From: Dokdonella_A sp046347015
Lineage (GTDB): Bacteria > Pseudomonadota > Gammaproteobacteria > Xanthomonadales > Rhodanobacteraceae
NCBI GenBank assembly: GCA_046347015.1
Contig: JAXMHA010000032.1
Span: 1-22,437 of the forward strand
Direction: 5' to 3'
DNA: 22,437 bases
In this document: in pieces, positions 14,511 to 22,437 of the stretch
Position numbering within the stretch: position 1 is the first letter of the stretch
Layout: each line of letters starts with the position of its first letter
The notes under the pieces: model-generated
Database searches by the model: none
Seen by the model: only the letters and a program-made list of their open reading frames with translations
Told to the model about the DNA's origin: nothing
Translations under genes and position numbers: made by a program

Positions 14511-15680
14511 TCAAGGCAAGCTGTTCGGATCGACCCCGGACGACACCAGCCACGCGATCAGCGCGGCATAGCCGAACGCGCCGCCGACCACGGCGACGAC
14601 GAACAGCACGTTGACCACCCAGCCGTACCACGGCATCGGTGGCCGTATCGTCGGCAATGGCTCCGTCGGCTGGACACCGCGAAACACGACCAGCGTCCCG
14701 GCCATCAGGTCGTGCAGTGCTTGCTTGCGCGCGGTCCAGCCCGCCAGCATGAAGCCGATCTCGAGGGGTATCGACGAGACGATCTTGCCGAAGTAGCGTC
14801 CGGTCGCCTTGCCGAAGCCGATGCGTGAACCATGGTCGTCGACGACCTTGAGGTTCATCGCCGCCTTGCCCGGCGTCGCCTGCAGCTTGCCGGACTCGAA
14901 CAGCGAGAAATACAGCCAGGACCCGACGAACGCGACCAGCATCATCAGCGAGGCGCCGCCGATGGCGGCCCCGACATCGCCCTTGGCCAGCGCGGCCAGC
15001 GACCCGCCCGAGATCACCACTTCGACGATGGTCGCGGCTATCGCCAGCAGGATGCCGTCGATGACATAGGCCGCGCAGCGGCGCCAGAATCCCGCGTGGA
15101 TCGCGGGTCCCGGGGGCAGCGGACCACCGCCCCACGATGGCGACATCCCGCCCGCGTCCGTGGCGGGCGCGACCTCGGCAGCCGGCATGACGGCAGGCTT
15201 CGGTGCCGCCGGTGCGATTGCCGCCACGCCAGCCTCCGGCGCGACCGCGGATGCGGCTACCGCGGTACCTGCGGGCGCCGCCACGGCCGCGGCATCGACC
15301 CACGGCTGCCATTCGGAACTGCCGATCGGCGCGATTTTCAAGGTACGGGGCCATTCGCCGCGCGCGACCCGCTCCTCGATGAACTTGCGCGGCAACGGTC
15401 CACGCGCGATGTTGCCGACCAGCGCGTAGACCGCCGCCTCGCCGTCGAGCGGAACGATTTCGGCTTCCCCGCCATGGGCCTCGATGCCGGTCAGCAGGTT
15501 CTCGAGCTTGGCGAGCACCGGACTTTCCTTGATCGTCAGCGGCGCGCGCGGCAGCAACTGGCCGCTGAAGCGCGCCGGCTCGATCTGGAAGTACGCCGCC
15601 AATTCGGTCCAGACCGTGTCCGGGTCGCGTCCCGGCAGCACGCCGCCGGTCAAAACCAGTGCGTAGGTGTTGGTTTCCAT
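14511..15680 (-). CDS. RDD-family membrane protein with N-terminal soluble domains
   Basis: The 389-residue protein starts at ATG 15680, with a GGGGGAA ribosome binding site upstream. Residues 1-80 form a small alpha/beta region (YALVLTGGVLPGRDPDTVWTELAAYF ... GGEAEIVPLDG). Residues about 84-128 (YALVGNIARGPLPRKFIEERVARGEWP ... GSSEWQPW) resemble a GYF_2-type domain. An Ala/Pro-rich linker spans about 130-195. The RDD domain begins at about 197 (AGFWRRCAAYVIDGILLAIA, with the Arg-Arg and Asp that name the family) and has several membrane helices to about 335 including ATPGKAAMNLKVVDDHG, with one more helix near the C terminus. RDD proteins are inner-membrane proteins, mostly of unknown function; some have been linked to ion transport. 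It is 47 bases downstream of the thiolase gene. Confidence 0.85.
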   Translation of the reverse strand: METNTYALVLTGGVLPGRDPDTVWTELAAYFQIEPARFSGQLLPRAPLTIKESPVLAKLENLLTGIEAHGGEAEIVPLDGEAAVYALVGNIARGPLPRKFIEERVARGEWPRTLKIAPIGSSEWQPWVDAAAVAAPAGTAVAASAVAPEAGVAAIAPAAPKPAVMPAAEVAPATDAGGMSPSWGGGPLPPGPAIHAGFWRRCAAYVIDGILLAIAATIVEVVISGGSLAALAKGDVGAAIGGASLMMLVAFVGSWLYFSLFESGKLQATPGKAAMNLKVVDDHGSRIGFGKATGRYFGKIVSSIPLEIGFMLAGWTARKQALHDLMAGTLVVFRGVQPTEPLPTIRPPMPWYGWVVNVLFVVAVVGGAFGYAALIAWLVSSGVDPNSLP

Positions 15681-15727
15681 CGTGGTTCCCCCGTGTCGAT
15701 CGTTCGTCGTGATCGCCGCGTCGTCGC

Positions 15728-17011
15728 TCAAGTCCGCTCGAGGATCGCCGCAACGCCCATGCCCCCGGCCGTGCAGATCGAAATCAGTCCGCGGCCCGAG
15801 CCTTTCTCCGCCAGCAGTTTCGCCAATGTCGCGACCAGGCGTGCGCCGGTCGCGGCGAACGGATGGCCGGTGGCGAGGCTCGATCCGGTCACGTTGAGCC
15901 TGGCAGGATCGATCGAGCCGAGCGGCCGGTCCCGTCCGAGCCGGTTGCGGCAATAGTCTGCCGATTCCCACGCACGTAGCGTGCACAACACCTGCGCGGC
16001 GAACGCTTCGTGGATTTCATAGAAGTCGAAATCCTGCAACGTGAGTCCGTGCGCGTCGAGGAGGCGCGGTACGGCAATGGTCGGCGCCATCAGCAGGCCC
16101 TCGCCGTGCAGGTAATCGACCGCGGCAACCCGCGCGTCGATGAACCAAGCCTGCACTGGCAGGGCGCGCGCGGCCACCCAATCCTCGCTCGCCAGCAGCA
16201 CCGCGGCACTGCCATCGGACAGCGCCGACGAATTGCCGGCCGTCAACGTGCCTTGGCCCGATGTCCTGTCGAACGCCAACGGCAGCTTGGCGAGCTTCTC
16301 CACCGACGTGTCGGTGCGTAGCACGTTGTCTCGCTCGACGCCGCGGAACGGCACCACGAGGTCGGCAAGGAAGCCGCGCTCGTACGCCGCGGCCAGCTTG
16401 TGGTGGCTCGACAGCGCATATTCGTCCTGTGCCTCGCGTGGGATCTTCCACTCGCGCGCCATGCGTTCGCAGTGCTGGCCCATCGACAGCCCGGTGCGCG
16501 GCTCGGCGACGCCGGGAAACTCGGGCTTCAACTCGGACAACGAAAATCCCTTGAGCGCGGCCCGCGCCTTCTCCATCGGTGTCTTCGCGCGATTGACAGT
16601 CAGGAACCGCTCGCGCAGCCGCCGCGAATAGACGATCGGTACGTCGCTCGTCGTGTCGCTGCCGCCGGCAATGCCGGCGTCGATCTGTCCCGTCGCGATC
16701 TTGTCGGCAATGATGATCGCGTTGTCGAGCGACGTCCCGCACGCACGCGCCGTCGTGATGCCGGGCGTGGTTGCCGCGAGGCCCGACGACAGCGTGGCCT
16801 CGCGGGCGAGGTTCCAGTCCGAGGCGTGGCGGATCACCGCGCCGAACGCGACCTCGCCGAGCTCGGCGCCGTGCAGCCCGTAGCGTTCGACCAGCACGCC
16901 GAGCGTCTTCACCGCGAGCCCGAAGTTGCCGACGTCGGCATACGCGGTGTTGTTGCGGCAGAACGGAATGCGCACGCCACCGACGACCGCCACCTTGCGC
17001 AACGTCGTCAT
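15728..17011 (-). CDS. Acetyl-CoA acyltransferase (thiolase), FadI-like
   Basis: Thiolases cleave 3-ketoacyl-CoA with CoA in fatty-acid breakdown, or run in reverse. The 427-residue protein has the nucleophilic Cys91 in ARACGTS, HEAFAAQ in the third conserved block, His383 in TGHPFAATGAR and Cys413 in ICTAGGMG. The GHPFAATGAR wording, the HEAFAAQ block and the length are those of the FadI branch. The usual partner fadJ (hydratase/dehydrogenase) is not adjacent. The start is ATG 17011; a TTG further upstream is in frame but adds 23 residues without family character. Transcription may start from the candidate promoter at 17063-17091. Neighbours are an LpxL-like acyltransferase upstream and an RDD protein downstream. 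Confidence 0.92.
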   Translation of the reverse strand: MTTLRKVAVVGGVRIPFCRNNTAYADVGNFGLAVKTLGVLVERYGLHGAELGEVAFGAVIRHASDWNLAREATLSSGLAATTPGITTARACGTSLDNAIIIADKIATGQIDAGIAGGSDTTSDVPIVYSRRLRERFLTVNRAKTPMEKARAALKGFSLSELKPEFPGVAEPRTGLSMGQHCERMAREWKIPREAQDEYALSSHHKLAAAYERGFLADLVVPFRGVERDNVLRTDTSVEKLAKLPLAFDRTSGQGTLTAGNSSALSDGSAAVLLASEDWVAARALPVQAWFIDARVAAVDYLHGEGLLMAPTIAVPRLLDAHGLTLQDFDFYEIHEAFAAQVLCTLRAWESADYCRNRLGRDRPLGSIDPARLNVTGSSLATGHPFAATGARLVATLAKLLAEKGSGRGLISICTAGGMGVAAILERT

Positions 17012-17062
17012 GGGCGGAAGCCGCGATCGGGGCGGATTCGTGGCGGTTGCGGCATGGCCGGC

Positions 17063-17091
17063 ATTGTAAGGCAGCCCCAATGGCGATTCAC
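17063..17091 (-). promoter_or_regulatory. Candidate promoter for the thiolase gene
   Basis: On the minus strand, TACAAT (17068-17063) is a 5 of 6 match to the -10 box. GTGAAT (17091-17086) lies 17 bases upstream as a weak -35. Transcription would begin near 17056, about 45 bases before the start codon, in the gap after the acyltransferase gene. It suggests the thiolase can be expressed independently of the two genes upstream. Confidence 0.4.
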
Positions 17092-17095
17092 CGCG

Positions 17096-18019
17096 TCACG
17101 CGTGGCGCGATGGCGCATCGGAAGGCACGAAGATCGCGGCCGACTCGCTCCACATTTGCCATGCGGAAGGCTCTTCGGCGAGGCGCCGGTCGAGGTGGGC
17201 CGCATAGCGCTCGAGGACGGTTCCGGCATCGGCGCCCCGGGGCAGCGTTTCGACCCAGAGGTCACGACTGCCCCGCTCGCCATCGACACCACCACTGAAG
17301 ATTGCGATCCGCGCGCCGGCGCCGATCGCGAGTTCGGCCAGACCGGCAGGCAAGCGTGCCGGTCGCCCGAGCAATGTCACGCCGGCCGCCGGCCGCCCGT
17401 CCTGGGCCGGCAGATCGAGCATGCCGACGATGCCCTCGCCGCGGGCGAGCGCAGCGCGGGCCCGCGCCCGGCTGCCGCCGGTGAAGATGGCACCGAGTCC
17501 ACCCCGGCGGCCGAGGAGGCGCGTGCGCAACGCCGCGTACCACAGCGACACCCGGCTCGCGCCGAGATCGTGGGCCGTCGGCGAACGGGCGAGGAAATGT
17601 GCCGGAATGCCCTGCGCGCGCAACACCGGCCAGATCCACATCGCAGCGCCCCAGTGGAACGTCAGCAGCACGCAGGCTTCGCCGGCTGCCGGCCATTCGC
17701 CGCGCACCGCGATATGGCGCCGCCACCACCGTTCGCTGCGAAGCACGCAAAGATACGTGTCGCACCGCTCCACCCATCGCAGCAGCCGGAAACGCTGCGC
17801 GAACGTCGCCTCGCGACCGGCAGCGGCGCCGAGCAACGGCGCGGCGGCCGACCACGCGACCTCGGCCGCGCCATGCTGGAACGACCCCCGCCGCGACAGC
17901 CATCTCAGCAAGCGAAAGCCGACCGGCCACGGCAGCAGCGCCGCAACGAGCGGCAGCCCGACAAGGCCAATCGCATCCACCACGTTGCGGCGCCAGCGTT
18001 GCCCGGCCGGAGCCTTCAC
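17096..18019 (-). CDS. LpxL/HtrB-like lysophospholipid acyltransferase family protein
   Basis: The 307-residue protein has an N-terminal hydrophobic segment at about 13-33, then a soluble domain with the layout of lipid A late acyltransferases: a catalytic-type His122 in LLTFHWGAAMW, an ARSPTAH segment, an RRGGLGAIFTGGSRARARAALARGEGIVGMLDLPAQDG region (the substrate and oxyanion part), and a C-terminal EEPSAWQMWSE that resembles the closing motif of the family. In LpxL-type enzymes the His is followed four residues later by Glu or Asp (H-x4-E/D); here that place is Met127. The protein therefore may be a divergent branch or have altered activity. The start is GTG 18019, overlapping the GNAT stop (GTGA), so translation is probably coupled. 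Substrate unknown. Confidence 0.72.
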   Translation of the reverse strand: MKAPAGQRWRRNVVDAIGLVGLPLVAALLPWPVGFRLLRWLSRRGSFQHGAAEVAWSAAAPLLGAAAGREATFAQRFRLLRWVERCDTYLCVLRSERWWRRHIAVRGEWPAAGEACVLLTFHWGAAMWIWPVLRAQGIPAHFLARSPTAHDLGASRVSLWYAALRTRLLGRRGGLGAIFTGGSRARARAALARGEGIVGMLDLPAQDGRPAAGVTLLGRPARLPAGLAELAIGAGARIAIFSGGVDGERGSRDLWVETLPRGADAGTVLERYAAHLDRRLAEEPSAWQMWSESAAIFVPSDAPSRHA

Positions 18020-18480
18020 GTCCGCAACTTCCGGAACATCATCCGGTACGGTTCATCGCGCAGGCCGAGCGCGGCGTACGTCCGTTGCGCGCGATCGTTG
18101 CCCTGCTCGACGTACAGGCGCAGCCCGACCGCATCGGCCGCGCGCGCACGCTTTTCTGCTTCCGCGAACAAGGCACGGAACACGCCGTGCCGTCGCGCAT
18201 CCGGCACGACGTACACGCTTTGCAGCCACCACCAGTCGCCGTTGCGCCAATCGCTCCACTCAAAGGTCACCTGCAGGCACCCGGCTGGCGCGCCACCGTA
18301 TTCGGCAACCAGATAGAACCCGTGGCGCGGGTCGTCGAACACGGCCGCGACGCCGAGTGTCAACACCCCACGATCGAGCGACTTGCGCTCGGTTTCGAGG
18401 GCCATCGCGAGGTTGCATTCGACGAGGAACGGCGCGTCGTCGACGCGCGCATTGCGTACCGCGACCGCCGCATCGATCAT
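18016..18480 (-). CDS. GNAT-family N-acetyltransferase
   Basis: The 154-residue protein shows the GNAT pattern: an N-terminal VRNARVDDAPFLVECNLAMA strand-helix unit, the central strands GFYLVAEYGGAPAGCLQVTFEWSDWRNGDWWWLQSVYVVPDARRHGV (strand 4 leading to an acetyl-CoA loop in which the usual R/Q-x-x-G-x-G/A is reduced to RRHGVF), and the C-terminal LYVEQGNDRAQRTYAALGL motif typical of the family's last helix and strand. The substrate cannot be predicted. It leads a minus-strand unit with the LpxL-like gene (4-base overlap) and lies 32 bases from the divergent RimJ-like gene. Confidence 0.88.
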   Translation of the reverse strand: MIDAAVAVRNARVDDAPFLVECNLAMALETERKSLDRGVLTLGVAAVFDDPRHGFYLVAEYGGAPAGCLQVTFEWSDWRNGDWWWLQSVYVVPDARRHGVFRALFAEAEKRARAADAVGLRLYVEQGNDRAQRTYAALGLRDEPYRMMFRKLRT

Positions 18481-18512
18481 GGAACCCTCCCCGGCGCCCT
18501 TTGGCGGGACAG

Positions 18513-19047
18513 ATGACCTTGCAGCACCCCGAGTTCGTCGTCGAATCCTGCCGCCTCGCGGGTCTCCATCGTGCCGGCGCGATGGCGATGGCGGACTACC
18601 AGACCCGCAACCGGGAGCAGCTGCGCGCCAGCATGCCGGCTCGTGACGAGGCGTTCTACACGCCGGACTGGTGGCAGGCCCGGATCGACGCCTACCCCGG
18701 CGAATTCGCGGCGCAGCGCGCGCTTCGCCTCGTGTTGCTCGACGCGGATCGCGTCGTCGGCACGATCACGCTCGACGGCATCCAGCGCGGTGCGCTGCAA
18801 TCGGCCTACCTCGGCTACGGCATCGACGCCGGACACGAGGGGCGCGGGCTCATGACACAGGCGCTGCCGCACGCGATCGACATCGCATTCACGACGTTCG
18901 GCCTGCACCGGATCAGCGCGAACCACGTCCCCGGCAACGTCCGCAGCGAGCGTTTGCTCGCGCGGCTCGGTTTCCAGCGTGAAGGTTTCGCGCACAGTTA
19001 CCTCCGGCTCGACGGCGTCTGGCGCGACCACGTCTTGAACAGCCTCG

Positions 19048-19064
<17 letters not shown>
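18513..19064 (+). CDS. RimJ/RimL-type N-acetyltransferase
   Basis: The 183-residue protein begins at ATG 18513. It carries the RimJ-type GNAT layout: YTPDWWQARIDAYPGEFAAQRALRLVLLDADRVVGTITLDGIQRGALQSAYLGYGID, the acetyl-CoA loop HEGRGLMTQALPHAIDIAF, and FGLHRISANHVPGNVRSERLLARLGFQREGFAHSYLRLDGVWRDHVL. The last stretch is very like ribosomal-protein-alanine acetyltransferase RimJ. It may acetylate the N terminus of a ribosomal or other protein. It is divergent from another GNAT gene 32 bases away, and its 3' end overlaps the 3' end of ntrC by 17 bases. Confidence 0.9.
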
Positions 19065-20453
<1,389 letters not shown>

Positions 20454-20457
<4 letters not shown>

Positions 20458-21476
20458 GCGCCGTGCTCCGGTGTGCGTGGATGACGCGGCAGCAACAGCA
20501 CGAAGCACGAACCCGGATTGCGCGGTCGATACGCCAGTTCACCGCCGTGTTCGCGGGCGATTTCGCGCGCCAGCGCGAGGCCGAGGCCGGTCCCGTGCAC
20601 GCGCCCCGACACCAGCGGTTCAAACAGCGTCTGCGCGATCGCGTCCGGCACGCCGTTGCCATCATCTTCGACTTCGATGCGCAGCGCGGCGACCCGTCGC
20701 CCGGTCGCATCGCGCAAGCCCGCTTCGTCGCGCGTACGCAGCACGACACGTTGCGCCTCGGCCTCGATCGCGTTGCGCACGAGGTTCAGCAACGCCTGCA
20801 ACACGCGATCGGGGTCGCCGTGCCAGGCAGGCAGGGTCGGGTCGTAATCGCGCACCACGACGACATCCGGCCGTTCCGCCGCCAGCAGTTCGATGACGCG
20901 TTCGAGCAACGCATGCACGTTGACTGCGCGCGTCGCCGTCACATTGCGCGCACCAAGCAAGCGTTCGGCGAGCGTCGCAAGACGCAGGCTCTCGTCGCGG
21001 ATCAACTGCGCGAGTTCGCGTTGCCCGGCATCCGTCGCGCGCTGCCCGAGCAACTGCGCCGCGCCGGAAATCGCCGCGAGCGGATTGCGCACTTCGTGCG
21101 CGAAACCGCGCAATGACTCGGACACGCGCGTCGCTTCCGCGCGCGGCGCTGCCGGATGCACCTCGACCAGAAGTCCGTCCGCGTGCGGCGTCAGCGTGAC
21201 ATCGAGGCGCGACTCACGTTCCGGCGCCGCGCAGACGACGGCATCGTGGCACACGTGCACGCGCGACTCGGCGCGGGCTCGCGACGCCAGCGCGTGCAGT
21301 TGCTCTCCATTCGGCCGCAGGACCTCGAGCGTGCGGCCGATGATGCGCGTCCGACCGATTCCGGTGTGTTCGGCGAACGCCGAATTTGCTCGCGTGACGA
21401 CGCCGTGAACGTCCAGCACCGCGACGCCGGTGGCGAGGGTTTCGAGCAGGTCGGCGTCCCCGATGGTGCGGTTCAT
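20454..21476 (-). CDS. ntrB: NtrB-type nitrogen regulator sensor kinase
   Basis: The 340-residue cytoplasmic kinase has no membrane segment. Residues about 7-110 form a PAS-like sensing domain (ETLATGVAVLDVHGVVTRANSAF). Then comes the phospho-acceptor His127 in GFAHEVRNPLAAI (the H-box wording typical of NtrB), the N box with Asn235 in NLVRNAIEA, and ATP-lid motifs VEDDGNGVP and GTGLGLALAREI. It phosphorylates and dephosphorylates NtrC under control of PII protein. The start is ATG 21476. The ntrC gene overlaps its stop. The gene is 37 bases downstream of alkB on the same strand, and an NtrC-type operator lies immediately before the start codon. glnA, a frequent upstream neighbour, is not seen here. 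Confidence 0.94.
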
Positions 21477-21493
21477 TGCACCAATCTAGTGCA
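21477..21493 (-). promoter_or_regulatory. NtrC operator abutting the ntrB start codon
   Basis: On the minus strand, TGCACT-N5-GGTGCA ends one base before the ATG of ntrB. The recognised NtrC site is close to TGCACC-N5-GGTGCA, with TGCACT also used in the glnA-glnL region of enteric bacteria, so this differs by at most one base. At this position a bound NtrC dimer would cover the ribosome binding region of the DNA and could repress ntrBC (autoregulation) or take part in activation. It lies in the 37-base gap between alkB and ntrB. Confidence 0.7.
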
Positions 21494-21513
21494 CAAGCAA
21501 GCCCCCGGCAAGC

Positions 21514-22170
21514 TCAACGCGCGACCCGGAAAGTCAGGTTGTAGCGCAGCGGGCCGGTCAAAGGATGGTGGTCCGCCTTGATTGGCAGCACGCCGTGGTA
21601 GCGCATCCGCGACGGGCCGCCCCACACCACAACGTCGCCGTGAACGAGCCGAATGCGCCGCTGCGGATCCTTGCGTTCGAGGCCGCCGAACAGGAAGGTC
21701 GCCGGCACGCCGAGCGACACCGACACGATCGGCGCGCGGCGATCGCGCTCGTCGTGGTCCTGGTGCAAGGTCAATCGAGTGCCGGCTTCGTAGCGATTGA
21801 TCAGGCACACGTCCGGCGCGTAGTCGTCGAAGTCGCTTTCGCGGGCGGCGTCATGTGCGAGCCGCGCAAACACTTCCGGCATCGCCGGCCAAGGCTTCGC
21901 GATTTCCGGATCGACTTCCGTGTAGCGATAGCCGCGCCGGTCGCTGTACCACCCGACCGCACCGCAGTTGGTCATCGCGACCGACATTCGTTGGCCGCCC
22001 GGTGTCACGAGGTGGCGGAACGGCGACACCGCTGCGATGCGCGCGAATTCCGCGACGAGTTCTTCCGCGATGTCCCAGGCGAAGCCGCACAGCACCCTTG
22101 CGCCGGGCGCGAGTTCCTCGCGTGCGCGGATTGGCGGATCCGAATCAAAAAGTGACAAGGACGAAGACAT
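21514..22170 (-). CDS. alkB: AlkB-type DNA dealkylase (alpha-ketoglutarate-dependent dioxygenase)
   Basis: AlkB removes methyl groups from N1-methyladenine and N3-methylcytosine by oxidation, using Fe(II), 2-oxoglutarate and O2. The 218-residue protein is close to E. coli AlkB along its whole length. It has TPGGQRMSVAMTNCG, KPWPAMPEVF, INRYEAGTRLTLHQDHDE with iron ligands H136 and D138, RAPIVSVSLGVPATFLFGGL, HGDVVVWGGPSRMRYHG with ligand H192, and RYNLTFR with the 2-oxoglutarate Arg. ATG 22170 fits the family N terminus (SLFDSDPP). ATG 22200, preceded by an AGGA, is an alternative that adds 10 residues. The gene shares strand and close spacing with ntrBC; no ada gene is adjacent. Confidence 0.96.
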   Translation of the reverse strand: MSSSLSLFDSDPPIRAREELAPGARVLCGFAWDIAEELVAEFARIAAVSPFRHLVTPGGQRMSVAMTNCGAVGWYSDRRGYRYTEVDPEIAKPWPAMPEVFARLAHDAARESDFDDYAPDVCLINRYEAGTRLTLHQDHDERDRRAPIVSVSLGVPATFLFGGLERKDPQRRIRLVHGDVVVWGGPSRMRYHGVLPIKADHHPLTGPLRYNLTFRVAR

Positions 22171-22288
22171 GCCGGATAACTGGTGTGCTGGTCGAGGCAT
22201 CGTCGCTCATCCTAGCCCCATGCATCCGCTGCGACGCGGGTTGTCGCACCTCGGGCGAAACTTTCACGGTCACCACGAGAGATCGGTC

Positions 22289-22437
22289 ATGAGTGTGTCG
22301 GGCAATCCACACGGATGCAGCGTCAGGTTGTGGGGCATGCGCCCCGTGCATTGGGGTTTGCGCATGGTCGGCGCCGACCCGGAGTTGACGATCGCGTCGC
22401 TGCCCCCAACGAGCTATCGCGAAGTCGCCCGGTTCCT
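22289..22437 (+). CDS. Hypothetical protein, partial (cut by right edge)
   Basis: A frame opens at ATG 22289 with GAGAG seven bases upstream and stays open to the edge for 49 codons. Third positions are mostly G or C, as in the neighbouring genes, which supports coding. The visible part (MSVSGNPHGCSVRLW ... ADPELTIASLPPTSYREVARF) shows no signal peptide or known motif, and I do not recognise it. It is divergent from alkB across about 118 bases. Only the short length limits the call. Confidence 0.4.
   Translation, partial: MSVSGNPHGCSVRLWGMRPVHWGLRMVGADPELTIASLPPTSYREVARF

Overview
The window is GC-rich with strong G/C preference at third codon positions, and it is densely packed with chromosomal core genes. 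The gene set points to a gammaproteobacterium. The neighbourhoods (tyrS beside an M23 peptidase and anmK; xth divergent from pyrE; ntrB-ntrC) and the weak, GC-rich -10 boxes fit Xanthomonadales best, but family level cannot be settled from the sequence alone. I see no rRNA, tRNA, CRISPR array, insertion sequence, integrase or phage gene. No gene-free stretch exceeds 300 bases; the longest gaps are about 175-190 bases and lie upstream of genes.

Left part (1-8024). A winged-helix regulator cut by the left edge is divergent from a secreted protein of unknown function. A perfect 12-bp hairpin then separates that gene from tyrS on the minus strand. Divergent from tyrS is a membrane-anchored M23 peptidoglycan endopeptidase, followed 13 bases later by anmK. 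Converging on anmK is a minus-strand unit of xth (exonuclease III), an AmpG-like muropeptide permease and a small ribbon-helix-helix-like protein. The xth stop codon overlaps the permease start. Three cell-wall steps are therefore adjacent: cutting peptidoglycan, importing anhydro-muropeptides and phosphorylating anhydro-MurNAc.

Middle part (8025-14467), all on the plus strand: pyrE, a secreted DUF4124 coiled-coil protein, an orphan ParA-type ATPase and a secreted EF-hand protein. Next comes a tightly coupled trio of SixA-like phosphohistidine phosphatase, YceI-like periplasmic protein and a two-HKD phospholipase D-like lipoprotein, each joined by a GTGA stop/start overlap. A YkvA/DUF1232 protein follows.

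Right part (14468-22437). Minus-strand genes, in transcription order, are a GNAT acetyltransferase, an LpxL-like acyltransferase (GTGA overlap), a FadI-like thiolase and an RDD-family membrane protein. A RimJ-like acetyltransferase lies head-to-head with the GNAT gene and overlaps the 3' end of ntrC. Then come alkB, ntrB and ntrC on the minus strand, with ntrB and ntrC joined by an ATGA overlap. A near-perfect NtrC operator touches the ntrB start codon, which suggests autoregulation. A partial reading frame leaves the right edge.

I did not find a convincing new defence or mobile system. The most informative signals are the NtrC operator, the coupled sixA-yceI-PLD trio, the xth/ampG overlap beside anmK, and an acyltransferase whose acidic motif residue is replaced.
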